DNA of 64,000 nucleotides from positions 4,340,001 to 4,404,000 of the forward strand of contig NZ_CP024190.1 of NCBI RefSeq assembly GCF_003391395.1. Direction: 5' to 3'. Positions 51,460 to 61,485 of the stretch are shown here, piece after piece; within the stretch, counting starts at the first letter, position 1; the number at the start of each line of letters is the position of its first letter. A program made the position numbers and the translations under genes. The notes below the pieces were generated by a model. It was not told the DNA's origin, searched no databases, and saw only the letters and a program-made list of their open reading frames with translations. This DNA comes from Mycobacterium marinum. Lineage in GTDB: Bacteria; Actinomycetota; Actinomycetes; Mycobacteriales; Mycobacteriaceae.

Positions 51460-53127
51460 ATGACCACGGCACGTCCCGCCAAGCCCCGCAATGAGGGCCA
51501 GTGGGCGCTGGGAAATCGCGAGCCGCTCAACGCCAACGAGGAACTCAAGAAGGCGGGCAACCCACTCGATGTGCGCGAGCGCATCGAGAACATCTACGCC
51601 AAGGCCGGATTCGACAGCATCGACAAGAGTGATCTGCGGGGGCTCTTCCGCTGGTGGGGACTTTACACCCAGCGCGAACAGGGCTACGACGGTTCCTGGA
51701 CGGGCGACGAGAACATCGACAAACTCGAAGCCAAATACTTCATGCTGCGGGTGCGCTGCGACGGCGGTGCCCTTTCGACGGCCGCATTGCGTACTTTGGG
51801 CGCCATTTCTACCGAATTCGCCAGAGACACCGCCGACATCTCCGACCGGGAGAACCTGCAGTACCACTGGATCGAGGTCGAGAAAGTACCCGAGATCTGG
51901 CGGCGACTCGACGAAGTCGGGCTGCACACCACCGAGGCGTGCGGGGACTGCCCCCGCGTCGTGCTGGGCTCGCCACTGGCCGGCGAGTCACTCGACGAGG
52001 TGCTGGACCCGACTTGGGCGATCGACGAAATCGTGCGCCGCTACATCGGCAAGCCTGACTTCGCCGACCTGCCACGTAAGTACAAGACCGCCATTTCGGG
52101 CCTGCAGGACGTTGTGCACGAGGTCAACGATGTCGCGTTCATCGGCGTCAACCACCCCGAGCACGGGCCGGGACTGGATCTGTGGGTAGGCGGCGGTCTT
52201 TCCACCAACCCGATGCTGGCCAAACGGGTCGGGGCCTGGGTGCCGCTGGAAGAAGTGCCCGAAGTGTGGGCAGCGGTCACCTCGGTATTCCGCGACTACG
52301 GCTACCGGCGCCTACGGTCCAAGGCGCGGCTGAAGTTCCTGATCAAGGACTGGGGCATCGAGAAATTCCGGGAAGTTCTCGAAACCGAGTACCTCAAGCG
52401 GCCGTTGATCGACGGTCCCGCCCCCGAACCCGCCAAGCATCCGATCGACCACGTCGGCGTGCAACGGCTCAAGAACGGGCACAACGCGGTGGGGGTTTCC
52501 CCTATCGCCGGTCGGGTATCGGGCACCGTCTTGACGGCGGTGGCTGAGCTGGCCGAGCGGGCCGGGTCGGACCGGATCCGGTTCACGCCCTACCAGAAGT
52601 TGGTCATCCTCGACATTCCCGACGACAAGCTCGATGAGACCATCGCCGGCCTGCAGGCGCTGGGTCTGCGCGCGCAGCCATCGCATTGGCGCCGGAATCT
52701 CATGGCCTGCAGTGGCATTGAGTTCTGCAAGCTATCGTTCGCCGAAACCCGGGTCCGGGCACAGTCTTTGGTGCCCGAACTCGAAGAGCGGCTGGACGAC
52801 CTCAACTCCACGCTTGATGTCCCGGTCACCGTCAACATCAACGGATGCCCGAACTCCTGTGCGCGAATTCAAGTCGCTGACATCGGGTTCAAGGGCCAGA
52901 TGGTCGACGATGGCGCCGGCGGCCAGGTCGAGGGTTTCCAGGTACATCTGGGCGGCAGCCTGGGCCTGGACAGTGGCTTCGGCCGCAAACTGCGTCAACA
53001 CAAGGTCACCAGCGACGAGCTGGGTGACTACATCGATCGGGTGGTGCGCAACTTCGTCAAGAACCGCGCCGCCGGTGAACGCTTTGCCCAGTGGGCAATT
53101 CGGGCCGAGGAGGACGACCTGCGATGA
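51460..53127 (+). CDS. sirA: Ferredoxin-dependent sulfite reductase SirA/NirA
   Basis: 555 residues from ATG 51460 (GAAGGAGA site). A siroheme and [4Fe-4S] enzyme that reduces sulfite to sulfide. The cluster cysteines are 417, 423, 463 and 467 (CSGIEFC, CPNSC). Tyr69 (LYTQREQGY) and Cys161 (ACGDC) that are covalently joined in the M. tuberculosis crystal structure are both present. Nearly identical to Rv2391 over its length. It overlaps cysH by ATGA and is preceded by the poly-Cys leader. Confidence 0.96.
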   Translation: MTTARPAKPRNEGQWALGNREPLNANEELKKAGNPLDVRERIENIYAKAGFDSIDKSDLRGLFRWWGLYTQREQGYDGSWTGDENIDKLEAKYFMLRVRCDGGALSTAALRTLGAISTEFARDTADISDRENLQYHWIEVEKVPEIWRRLDEVGLHTTEACGDCPRVVLGSPLAGESLDEVLDPTWAIDEIVRRYIGKPDFADLPRKYKTAISGLQDVVHEVNDVAFIGVNHPEHGPGLDLWVGGGLSTNPMLAKRVGAWVPLEEVPEVWAAVTSVFRDYGYRRLRSKARLKFLIKDWGIEKFREVLETEYLKRPLIDGPAPEPAKHPIDHVGVQRLKNGHNAVGVSPIAGRVSGTVLTAVAELAERAGSDRIRFTPYQKLVILDIPDDKLDETIAGLQALGLRAQPSHWRRNLMACSGIEFCKLSFAETRVRAQSLVPELEERLDDLNSTLDVPVTVNINGCPNSCARIQVADIGFKGQMVDDGAGGQVEGFQVHLGGSLGLDSGFGRKLRQHKVTSDELGDYIDRVVRNFVKNRAAGERFAQWAIRAEEDDLR

Positions 53128-53873
53128 TCGAAACAAGCAACCTGACAGAAGCCGAGCTGCGCGAGCTGGCGGCACGCGGTGCGGCCGAACTCGAAGGGGC
53201 CAGTGCCACCGAACTGCTGCAGTGGACCGATGAGACCTTCGGCGGTGCCAATCGTGCCGCCGGTGTCGCTGGTGTCCAGACGGCTAACTACGTGGTGGCC
53301 TCCAACATGCAGGACGCCGTGTTGATCGACCTGGCGTCCAAGGTCCGCCCGGGCGTACCGGTGCTGTTTCTGGACACCGGATACCACTTCGCGGAAACCA
53401 TCGGTTCCCGCGATGCGGTCGAATCCGTCTACGACGTCCAGGTGCTCACCATCACTCCCGAGCACACCGTTGCCGAGCAGGACAAGCTGCTGGGCAAAGA
53501 CCTGTTCGCCCGCAATCCCGGCGAGTGCTGCCGGCTGCGCAAGGTGGTCCCGTTGCGTCAGGCCCTGAGCAACTTCTCCGCCTGGGTGACCGGACTGCGC
53601 CGGGTCGAGGCACCAACGCGGGCCAATGCACCCGTGATCAGCTTCGATGAGGCCTTCAAGCTGGTGAAGATCAACCCGCTGGCGGCCTGGTCTGATGACG
53701 AAGTCCAGGACTACATCGTGGCCAACAATGTTCTGGTCAATCCGCTTGTCGACGAGGGCTATCCGTCGATCGGCTGTGCCCCGTGCACGGTCAAGCCGGC
53801 CGCCGGCGCCGACCCGCGCAGCGGGCGCTGGCAGGGGCTGGCCAAGACCGAATGCGGGTTGCACGCTTCGTGA
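53124..53873 (+). CDS. cysH: APS reductase CysH
   Basis: 249 residues from ATG 53124, overlapping the sirA stop. Reduces adenosine-5'-phosphosulfate to sulfite using thioredoxin. Both cluster pairs are present: Cys135-Cys136 (GECCRLRK) and Cys218-Cys221 (GCAPC). These mark the [4Fe-4S] APS type instead of the PAPS type. The catalytic Cys244 is in KTECGLH near the end. With SirA it completes sulfate to sulfide. Its TGA overlaps GTG of sirB. Confidence 0.95.
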   Translation: MIETSNLTEAELRELAARGAAELEGASATELLQWTDETFGGANRAAGVAGVQTANYVVASNMQDAVLIDLASKVRPGVPVLFLDTGYHFAETIGSRDAVESVYDVQVLTITPEHTVAEQDKLLGKDLFARNPGECCRLRKVVPLRQALSNFSAWVTGLRRVEAPTRANAPVISFDEAFKLVKINPLAAWSDDEVQDYIVANNVLVNPLVDEGYPSIGCAPCTVKPAAGADPRSGRWQGLAKTECGLHAS

Positions 53874-54583
53874 CGGCGCTGGTACTCACGGCGCACGGCA
53901 GCAGGGATCCCCGGTCTTCGGCCAATGCACGAGCGGTGGCGGCCCGAGTCGCGCGCATGCGGCCCGATCTCGATGTGCAGTTGGCGTTTTGCGAGCTGAA
54001 CTCGCCAGGCCTGGTCGAGGTGCTCAACGGATGTTCCGGTGATGCTGTGGTCACACCCCTACTGCTGGCCAACGGGTACCACGCCGGCATCGACATTCCC
54101 GCGCAGATCGCAAGCTGCCGGGAGAGTTTGCGGGTGCGCCAGGCCAACGTGCTCGGAACCGACGACCGGCTGGTGTCGGTGCTGCGGCAACGCGTGACGG
54201 CGTTGGGAGTTTCCCGATTCGACGACAGCCTCGGCGTACTCGTCGTGGCGATCGGCTCGTCAAACGCCGCGGTCAACTCCCATACCGCCCAGGTCGGGCC
54301 GAAACTGGCCGAGGGAACCCGCTGGGCCGCGGTAGTGACCGCGTTCGCCACCCACCCGCCGGCCACCCTGGCCGAAGCCGTCAGCCGGCTGCGTCGGCGC
54401 GGTGCCCACCGGGTGGTCGTTGCACCGTGGTTCTTGGCCCATGGCAGACTGCCGGACCGGGTGCAGCGCTTTGCGGCCGATACTGGGCTCGCCATGGCCG
54501 CACCCCTGGGTGCGCACCGTTTGGTGGCCGAGACAGTACTAGATCGCTTCGCGCAGGCAACCGCTGGTCGCGTCGCGGCGTAA
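53870..54583 (+). CDS. Sirohydrochlorin ferrochelatase-like protein (CbiX/SirB)
   Basis: 237 residues from GTG 53870, coupled to cysH by GTGA. Two CbiX-type halves are seen: TALVLTAHGSRDPR at the start with metal-site His9, PLLLANGYHAGIDIP (His of YHAG), and a second half with VVVAIGSSNAAVN, VVVAPWFLAHGRLPDRV. It probably inserts iron in sirohydrochlorin to make the siroheme needed by SirA, which explains the operon. Homologous to the Rv2393 position (che1). Confidence 0.88.
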   Translation: MTALVLTAHGSRDPRSSANARAVAARVARMRPDLDVQLAFCELNSPGLVEVLNGCSGDAVVTPLLLANGYHAGIDIPAQIASCRESLRVRQANVLGTDDRLVSVLRQRVTALGVSRFDDSLGVLVVAIGSSNAAVNSHTAQVGPKLAEGTRWAAVVTAFATHPPATLAEAVSRLRRRGAHRVVVAPWFLAHGRLPDRVQRFAADTGLAMAAPLGAHRLVAETVLDRFAQATAGRVAA

Positions 54584-54597
54584 CGGAGTTTCGTTCA

Positions 54598-56538
54598 ATG
54601 ACTTTTGTCAAGCGTTGTGGTGCAGTGCTGGCCGTAGCGGCCCTTGCGCTGGCCGGATGTGGCACTACCCACGTGGGGGCGCCGAACTCGGCGGGCCCGT
54701 GCGAGATCGTGCCCAACGGCACCCCGGCGCCGAAAACCTCGGTCGCCGCCGCGGCCCCGTCATCGAGAAACGTGGCGACAAACCCGGAGATCGCCACCGG
54801 CTATCGCACGGACATGACCCCGGTGCATACCGCGCACTATTCGGTGTCGGCCGCCAATCCACTGGCCACTCAGGCCGCCTGCCGAGTGCTGCGCGACGGT
54901 GGCACCGCCGCCGACGCTGTGGTGGCGGCCCAGGCGGTGCTGGGCCTGGTCGAACCCCAGTCCTCGGGCATCGGCGGCGGTGGGGTGCTGCTGTACTACG
55001 ACGCCAGAACGCGGTCGGTGCAGGCCTATGACGGCCGCGAGGTCGCCCCGGCGGCGGCCACCGAGAACTACATGCGCTGGATCAGCGATGCCGACCACAG
55101 CGCACCCAAACCCAATCCGCGTGCCTCAGGACGATCGATCGGAGTGCCGGGCATCCTGCGAATGCTCGAGATGGTGCACAACGAGCACGGCACCACACCG
55201 TGGCGTGACCTCTTCAGTCCCGCGGTGGCATTGGCCGACAACGGTTTCGACATCAGCCCGCGGATGGCCGCGGCCATCTCCGACTCGGCGCCGCAATTGG
55301 GCGCCGACCCACAAGCGCGCGGGTATTTCCTCACCCCCGACGGCACCCCCAAGGCCGTTGGCACCCGGCTGACCAATCCCGCCTACGCAAAGGCGTTGTC
55401 CGAGATCGCATCGGCCGGCGCGAGCGTCTTCTATACCGGCGATATTGCTCACGACATCGTGGCCGCCGCCGGCGACACCTCCGGTGGCCGCACGCCCAGC
55501 CTGATCACCCTTGAAGATCTGTCCGCCTATCCCGCCAAGAAGCGCGAACCGCTGTGCACGACTTACCGTGGCCGGCAGATCTGTGGGATGCCGACGCCGT
55601 CATCGGGTGGCGTCGCGGTGGCCGCCACTTTGGGAATCCTCGAGCACTTCCCCATGAGTGAGTACCGGCCCGACAACCTCGACCCCAACGGTGGTCGCCC
55701 GAGTGTTATGGGCGTGCACCTGGTCGCCGAGGCCGAGCGGCTGGCGTACGCCGACCGCGATAAATACGTGGCCGACGCGGATTTCGTCCCACCGCCCGGT
55801 GGGTCGCTGAGCACCCTGGTCGACCCCGCGTATCTGGCCGGGCGCGCAGCGCTGATCTCGCCCCAGCACAGCATGGGGACCGCCAAGCCCGGCGACTTCG
55901 GCTTGCCGACCACCATCGCCGCGCCGGTTCCCGAACACGGCACCAGCCACGTCAGCGTCGTTGACTCATACGGAAACGCGGCCGCTTTGACCACAACAGT
56001 GGAATCGGCGTTCGGTTCCTTTCACATGGTCGACGGTTTCCTGCTCAACAACCAGCTCAGCGATTTCAACGCGCAGCCATACGACTCCGATGGTGCACCG
56101 GTGGCCAACCGCATCCAGCCCGGGAAGCGGCCGCGAAGTTCGATGGCACCCACCTTCGTCTTCGATGGCGCACCAGCAGAACACAGCTCGCTGTATGCGG
56201 TGGTGGGCTCCCCCGGCGGGTCAACGATCGTCCAGTTCGTTGTGAAAACACTTGTGGCGATGCTCGATTGGGGGCTGGATCCGCAGCAGGCGGTGTCAGC
56301 GGTCGATTTCGGCGCGGCAAACACGCCACGAACCAATGTCGGCGGCGAGCACCCCGACATCAACACCGCCGACAACGGCGCCCACGACCCGCTGGTGGAA
56401 GGCCTGCGCGCGCTGGGCCATCAGGTCAACCTGGCTGACCAGTCCAGCGGGCTGTCGGCGATCACCCGCAGCAAGTCGGGGTGGACCGGTGGCGCCGACC
56501 CGCGCCGCGAAGGTGTGGTGATGGGCGACACCAGCTAG
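54598..56538 (+). CDS. ggtB: Lipoprotein gamma-glutamyltransferase GgtB
   Basis: 646 residues from ATG 54598 behind GGAG. An N-terminal signal peptide ends in lipobox LAGC (Cys about 22), so it is anchored outside the membrane. The catalytic threonine Thr449 begins the small subunit (HGTSHVSVVDSYGNAA) after self-cleavage. QSSGIGGGGVLLYYD, DGREVAPAAA and GSPGGSTIVQFV are family motifs. It cleaves or transfers gamma-glutamyl groups, for example of glutathione. Highly like Rv2394. In sequence it follows sirB after 14 bases, so co-transcription is likely, linking outside glutathione to the sulfur genes. Confidence 0.94.
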   Translation: MTFVKRCGAVLAVAALALAGCGTTHVGAPNSAGPCEIVPNGTPAPKTSVAAAAPSSRNVATNPEIATGYRTDMTPVHTAHYSVSAANPLATQAACRVLRDGGTAADAVVAAQAVLGLVEPQSSGIGGGGVLLYYDARTRSVQAYDGREVAPAAATENYMRWISDADHSAPKPNPRASGRSIGVPGILRMLEMVHNEHGTTPWRDLFSPAVALADNGFDISPRMAAAISDSAPQLGADPQARGYFLTPDGTPKAVGTRLTNPAYAKALSEIASAGASVFYTGDIAHDIVAAAGDTSGGRTPSLITLEDLSAYPAKKREPLCTTYRGRQICGMPTPSSGGVAVAATLGILEHFPMSEYRPDNLDPNGGRPSVMGVHLVAEAERLAYADRDKYVADADFVPPPGGSLSTLVDPAYLAGRAALISPQHSMGTAKPGDFGLPTTIAAPVPEHGTSHVSVVDSYGNAAALTTTVESAFGSFHMVDGFLLNNQLSDFNAQPYDSDGAPVANRIQPGKRPRSSMAPTFVFDGAPAEHSSLYAVVGSPGGSTIVQFVVKTLVAMLDWGLDPQQAVSAVDFGAANTPRTNVGGEHPDINTADNGAHDPLVEGLRALGHQVNLADQSSGLSAITRSKSGWTGGADPRREGVVMGDTS

Positions 56539-56629
56539 CCCGGCGCGCGCGGCACCTGCCGTGGTCGGCCCGCCGGGGCCAGGTGGGCATTGCTGCGGAT
56601 GGCGGCACTAGCGGATATGGTCTAGCCCC

Positions 56630-58633
56630 ATGTCTGGTGCACTGGGCAGTACACGCGAGATCACCACCCGTGGGATCATCCTGGGTGGGCTGATCACGCT
56701 GGTGTTCACCGCGGCGAATGTCTATCTCGGCCTCAAGGTCGGGCTGACGTTTGCCACTTCCATCCCGGCCGCGGTGATCTCGATGGGAGTCCTGAGGTTT
56801 TTCGCGAACCACTCGATCGTGGAAAACAACATCGTGCAAACCATCGCGTCGGCCGCAGGCACCCTGTCGGCGATCATCTTCGTGCTACCGGCACTGATCA
56901 TGATCGGCTGGTGGAGCGGGTTCCCGTACTGGACGACGGTGGCCGTATGCGGATTCGGTGGCCTGCTGGGTGTCATGTACTCGATCCCACTGCGCCGCGC
57001 GCTGGTCACCGGTTCCGATCTGCCCTACCCCGAAGGCGTCGCGGGGGCAGAGGTTTTGAAGATCGGCGCATCGGCACGGGGGGCGGAGGAAAACCGGAGG
57101 GGACTTTCGGTCATCGCGCTGGGCGCGGTGACCGCGGCCGGATACTCGCTGTTGGCCGCGCTCAAGGTGATCAGCAACTCGCTGGCGGTGACCTTCCGGT
57201 TGGGTTCGGGCGCGACGATGGCGGGTGCGAGCCTGTCGCTGGCGCTGGTCGGCGTGGGCCATCTCGTCGGGCTGGGCGTCGGTATCGCGATGATTGTGGG
57301 TGTGCTCATCAGCTACGGTGTGCTGCTGCCGATGCGCACCGCCGGTCAGCTGCCCCAGGATGGGGCGTTGGCCGATTTCGTCTCCAGGACCTTCTCGTCG
57401 GACGTGCGTTTCATCGGGGCGGGAGCCATTGCGGTGGCGGCGGTTTGGACGTTCCTGAAAATCGCCGGCCCCATCATGGCCGGTATCGCCGAGGCCGCGG
57501 TCTCCGCGCGCACCCGTCGCCGGGGCGAGGCCGTCGACCTGCACGAGCGCGACATCCCGATCCAGGTGGTCGGGCTGGTGGTGCTGGTCTCGCTGATCCC
57601 GATTGGGTTTCTGCTCGGCGACTTCACCGACCACACTCCGATCGGTGGGCGGGCCGGCAGCATCATCGCCGTCAGCTTGCTGCTGATCGTGACCATCGGT
57701 CTGGTGGTCGCATCGGTGTGTGGGTATATGGCCGGCCTGATCGGCTCGTCGAACAGTCCGATCTCCGGGGTCGGCATCCTGGTGGTGCTGCTGGCCGCGC
57801 TGCTGATCAAGTGGACCTATGGTCCGGCCAGCGATGCCCAGACCCCAGCTTTGGTGGCGTACGCCGTCTTTACCGCCGCGGTGATTTTTGGTGTGGCGAC
57901 CATTTCCAACGACAATCTGCAAGACCTCAAGACCGGTCAACTGGTGGGAGCGACCCCCTGGAAGCAGCAGGTGGCCCTGGTGATCGGGGTAACGATCGGC
58001 GCGGCGGTGATGGCTCCTGTTTTGCAGTTGATGCAAAGCGCGTTCGGCTTTCAAGGAGCCCCCGGCGCTACCGGAAATGCGCTGGCCGCTCCGCAGGCGG
58101 CACTGATCTCGGCACTGGCGAGGGGGGTCTTCGGCGGCTCGCTGAACTGGTCGCTGGTGGGATTGGGCGCGCTGATCGGCATCGTGGTGGTCGTGGTCGA
58201 TGAAGTACTGACCAGGACCACCGCGACACTTCGGCTCCCCCCGCTCGCGGTGGGTATGGGCATGTACCTGCCGATCTCGCTGACGCTGGTTATCCCGGTC
58301 GGCGCGGTGCTCGGCCGGATCTATGACTCGTGGGCGCAGCGATCCGGTGATGAGGATGAAAGCAAGAGACGCATGGGCGTCATGCTCGCCACCGGCCTGA
58401 TCGTGGGCGAAAGTCTTTTCGGCGTGGCCTTCGCCGGCATCGTCGTGGCGACTGGCACGGAGGACCCCCTGGCCATCCTGGGCGACGGATTCACGCATTG
58501 GGCCGAGCTGTTGGGTCTGTTTGTCTTTGCAGCCATGATCGCGCTGCTCTACCGGTACGTCCGGGCGGCGGCGTCGTATCGCCCCACAACGCCTGGCCAG
58601 GAGCCTGAACCGCTATCCGGCCGGGCCGGATAG
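56630..58633 (+). CDS. OPT-family oligopeptide transporter (Rv2395-like)
   Basis: 667 residues with about 14-16 membrane segments. The opening TTRGIILGGLITLVFTAANVYLGLKVGLTFATSIPAAVISM and the PEGVAGAEVLKIG motif (about 132-144) are OPT landmarks. Members carry short peptides or metal-chelates; in this place, next to a gamma-glutamyltransferase, small thiol peptides such as Cys-Gly are a reasonable guess. Two further short membrane ORFs (aprA-C) and a PE_PGRS gene that I would expect next in M. tuberculosis are not present; cysA1 follows directly, convergent. Confidence 0.92.
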   Translation: MSGALGSTREITTRGIILGGLITLVFTAANVYLGLKVGLTFATSIPAAVISMGVLRFFANHSIVENNIVQTIASAAGTLSAIIFVLPALIMIGWWSGFPYWTTVAVCGFGGLLGVMYSIPLRRALVTGSDLPYPEGVAGAEVLKIGASARGAEENRRGLSVIALGAVTAAGYSLLAALKVISNSLAVTFRLGSGATMAGASLSLALVGVGHLVGLGVGIAMIVGVLISYGVLLPMRTAGQLPQDGALADFVSRTFSSDVRFIGAGAIAVAAVWTFLKIAGPIMAGIAEAAVSARTRRRGEAVDLHERDIPIQVVGLVVLVSLIPIGFLLGDFTDHTPIGGRAGSIIAVSLLLIVTIGLVVASVCGYMAGLIGSSNSPISGVGILVVLLAALLIKWTYGPASDAQTPALVAYAVFTAAVIFGVATISNDNLQDLKTGQLVGATPWKQQVALVIGVTIGAAVMAPVLQLMQSAFGFQGAPGATGNALAAPQAALISALARGVFGGSLNWSLVGLGALIGIVVVVVDEVLTRTTATLRLPPLAVGMGMYLPISLTLVIPVGAVLGRIYDSWAQRSGDEDESKRRMGVMLATGLIVGESLFGVAFAGIVVATGTEDPLAILGDGFTHWAELLGLFVFAAMIALLYRYVRAAASYRPTTPGQEPEPLSGRAG

Positions 58634-58661
58634 GACGCCCGCAACGGCTACGGGGTGACCG

Positions 58662-59771
58662 TTACTGTCCCCCCACACCGATCTGCGCTGCGCTGGGAGT
58701 GCTGCCGGCGCTGTCGTCCCCAACGGCCGGGGCAGCTCCGGCGATCGGGGGCACCCGGGTGGCGCGCACATAGACGGTGTCGCCTTCCTGCAGAGCCAGC
58801 GCCTCGGCGTCACCCCGGGTGATCTGGGCGGTGAAGGCTCCGCCGGTGGCCGCGCTGGTCAGCTCCACCCGCACCTCGAAGCCCAGCACCACGATCCGGT
58901 CCACGACGGCGCGCGTGACACCGGTGGATTCCCCCGTGCCGTCGGCCGCCGCGACGGCCATTTCGGGGGTGCGGCCGACCCGAATGTCGTGCGGGCGCAC
59001 CAGCGCACCGTTGAGCGCGGACACCGCACCCAGGAAGGACATCACGAACGCATTCGCGGGGGCGTCGTACACCTCGGTGGGGGAACCAACCTGTTCGATC
59101 CGGCCCGAGTTGAGCACGGCGATCCGATCCGCCACATCCAGCGCTTCGGCCTGATCATGGGTGACCAGGACGGTGGTCACGTGCACCTCATCATGGAGTC
59201 GGCGCAGCCAGGCCCGCAGATCCTCCCGGACCTTGGCGTCCAACGCACCGAAAGGCTCGTCGAGGAGCAGCACTTCCGGGTCGACGGCCAGCGCGCGGGC
59301 CAGCGCCATCCGCTGCCGCTGACCACCGGAGAGCTGATTGGGGTAGCGGCCGTGAAATCCGCTCAATCCCACCACTTCTAGCAGATTGTCAACTTTGTCT
59401 CTGATCTCGGCTTTGGGCCGCTTGCGGATCTTCAAGCCGTAGGCCACATTGTCGCGAACAGTGAGGTGCTTGAAGGCAGCGTAGTGCTGGAACACGAAGC
59501 CGATGCCGCGTCGCTGGGGCGGCACCCGGGTCACATCGCGTCCATTGATCGTGATGTTGCCGCTGTCGGGCTGATCGAGCCCGGCGATGGTACGCAGCAG
59601 CGTCGACTTGCCCGAACCGCTGGGCCCCAGCAAGGCGGTCAGCGAACCGGCCGGCACCACGAAGTCCACGTGGTCCAGCGCGACGAAGTCCCCGTATTGC
59701 TTGAAGGCGTCCCGCACGACAATGGCGTGACCGCCGGTTCCCGGTCCAGTCAATGAAGTCTCCTTCTTCAT
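58662..59771 (-). CDS. cysA1: Sulfate ABC transporter ATP-binding protein CysA1
   Basis: 369 residues. Walker A GPSGSGKS (49-56), signature LSGGQ (147-151), Walker B LLLDEP (168-173), and a C-terminal TOBE-like domain from about 265. The tail beyond 350 (GAAPAVGDDSAGSTPSAAQIG) is longer than M. tuberculosis CysA1 (351 aa). Its ATG overlaps the cysW stop. It powers import of sulfate/thiosulfate. Confidence 0.95.
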   Translation of the reverse strand: MKKETSLTGPGTGGHAIVVRDAFKQYGDFVALDHVDFVVPAGSLTALLGPSGSGKSTLLRTIAGLDQPDSGNITINGRDVTRVPPQRRGIGFVFQHYAAFKHLTVRDNVAYGLKIRKRPKAEIRDKVDNLLEVVGLSGFHGRYPNQLSGGQRQRMALARALAVDPEVLLLDEPFGALDAKVREDLRAWLRRLHDEVHVTTVLVTHDQAEALDVADRIAVLNSGRIEQVGSPTEVYDAPANAFVMSFLGAVSALNGALVRPHDIRVGRTPEMAVAAADGTGESTGVTRAVVDRIVVLGFEVRVELTSAATGGAFTAQITRGDAEALALQEGDTVYVRATRVPPIAGAAPAVGDDSAGSTPSAAQIGVGGQ

Positions 59772-60586
59772 GCCCGGCTGGTCGTTCGAGACCGGCGCAC
59801 GTCAAGTGCCACCTGGACGATCAGGACCACCACCGCGACCGCCATCAGCAGCGTCGACAGCGCGTAGGCCCCGTACTCGGCCCCGCGGTGGTAGCGGTCC
59901 GAGACCAGCAACGTCAGCGTTTGCGATGTCCCTGGGAGATTGGACGACACCATCAGGACCGCACCGTATTCGCCCAGGGTACGGGCGACGGTCAGCACAA
60001 TTCCGTAGGTCAGGCCCCACCGGATCGATGGCAGGGTGATGCGCCAGAACGTCTGCCACCAGCCAGAACCCAAGGTTGCGGCGGCCTGCTCTTGGTCGGT
60101 GCCCAATTCGTGCAACACGGGTTCGACCTCGCGTACGACGAACGGCAGGGTGACGAAGATGCTGGCCAGGACCATCCCGGGCAGGCCGAAGATGATTCGG
60201 ATCCCGAGGTCTCGTTCGACGAAGCCCAGGGCACCCGCCGATCCCCACAACAAGATCAACGCGGTGCCCACGATGACGGGCGAGACCGCGAAGGGCAGGT
60301 CGATGATCGCCTGCAACAAGCCCTTGCCCCGGAACCGGTTGCGGGCCAGCAGCAATGCGGTCGGAATGCCGAAAATCACGTTCAGCGGCACCACGATGGC
60401 CACCAACAACAGCGACAGATTCAGCGCCGAAATCGCCGCCGGGGTGCTGATCCAGTCATAGAACTGGCCCAAGCCGGGTTCGAAGGTGCGCCACAAGATC
60501 ACCCCCACCGGAACCACCAGCAGCGCAAAAACATACGTGAGCGCGATGGCCCGGAGCAGGTAGCGAACCAGCGGGGACGAAGTCAT
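59768..60586 (-). CDS. cysW: Sulfate ABC transporter permease CysW
   Basis: 272 residues with about six membrane segments. The EAA-type loop contacting CysA1 reads HELGTDQEQAAATLGSGWWQTFWRITLP, with the conserved Gly. PFAVSPVIVGTALILLWG is a family stretch. The gene overlaps cysT and cysA1 by ATGA on both sides, so one message gives the whole importer. Confidence 0.94.
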   Translation of the reverse strand: MTSSPLVRYLLRAIALTYVFALLVVPVGVILWRTFEPGLGQFYDWISTPAAISALNLSLLLVAIVVPLNVIFGIPTALLLARNRFRGKGLLQAIIDLPFAVSPVIVGTALILLWGSAGALGFVERDLGIRIIFGLPGMVLASIFVTLPFVVREVEPVLHELGTDQEQAAATLGSGWWQTFWRITLPSIRWGLTYGIVLTVARTLGEYGAVLMVSSNLPGTSQTLTLLVSDRYHRGAEYGAYALSTLLMAVAVVVLIVQVALDVRRSRTTSRA

Positions 60587-61485
60587 GGTGCCAACTCCTC
60601 CCGCTTGGCCGTGCGCGCACCGAGGACCCGCAGCACCAGCAGTACCGCGAATGAGATCAACAGCAGGACAATGGAGATCGCTGCAGCCCTGGTGCGGTCA
60701 TCGTTTTCGATCAAGGTGCGAATCCACTGCGAGGACAACTCGGTTTCACCCGGTACTGCGCCGCCGATCAACACCACCGACCCGAACTCGCCGATGGCAC
60801 GGGAGAACGCCAGGCCCGCACCGGACAACAACGCCGGCAATAGCGACGGAAAGACGACGGAGGTAAAGACCTTCCAACCGGTGGCACCCAGCGATGCCGC
60901 CGCTTCCTCGGTCTCGCGATCGAGTTCCAGCAACACCGGTTGAACGGCACGCACCACAAACGGCAGGGTGACAAATGCCAGCGCCACCCCCACGCCCCAC
61001 ACGGTGTGCTGCAGGTGCAGCCCCAGCGGGCTGTTATGCCCGTAGAGCGCCAGCATGACCAGGCTGGCGACAATGGTGGGCAGGGCAAACGGCAGATCGA
61101 TGACGGCATCGACGAGTCGCTTACCCACGAACTCGTCCCGGATCAGCACCCAGGCGATCAACAGGCCGAACACCGTGTTGAGCAACGTGACGCCGGCGGA
61201 GACGGTCAACGTCACCCGCAACGACTCCAGCGCCGCGTGCGAGGAGACCGATAGCCAGAATGCGCGCCAGCCGCCGTCGGCGGCCTGCCAGGCGATGGCC
61301 GCCAACGGCAGCAGCACGATGACCGAAAGCCACACCATCGACACACCAACCTGCAGCGCCGTGGCACCCCTAAGGCCCGAGCGGCCGAGTCCGGATATCC
61401 ATTGCGGACCGCCGTCGGCGCGCTGACCGGGATCCGGCGCCACCGCCGGCGGATCGGACTGCCCGGAATGTGCTGTCACCGTCAT
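60583..61485 (-). CDS. cysT: Sulfate ABC transporter permease CysT
   Basis: 300 residues from ATG 61485, which overlaps the subI stop (ATGA); the longer open frame is inside subI. It has six membrane segments (first at MVWLSVIVLLPLAAIAW) and an EAA loop ELDRETEEAAASLGATGWKVFTSVVFPSLLP. It forms the channel with CysW. The N-terminal 45 residues are polar and longer than needed, as in Rv2399c. Confidence 0.94.
   Translation of the reverse strand: MTVTAHSGQSDPPAVAPDPGQRADGGPQWISGLGRSGLRGATALQVGVSMVWLSVIVLLPLAAIAWQAADGGWRAFWLSVSSHAALESLRVTLTVSAGVTLLNTVFGLLIAWVLIRDEFVGKRLVDAVIDLPFALPTIVASLVMLALYGHNSPLGLHLQHTVWGVGVALAFVTLPFVVRAVQPVLLELDRETEEAAASLGATGWKVFTSVVFPSLLPALLSGAGLAFSRAIGEFGSVVLIGGAVPGETELSSQWIRTLIENDDRTRAAAISIVLLLISFAVLLVLRVLGARTAKREELAP

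Noticed and set aside
54427..54597. Upstream extension of ggtB
   Set aside because: Overlaps sirB, not protein-like; the signal peptide with lipobox begins at 54598.
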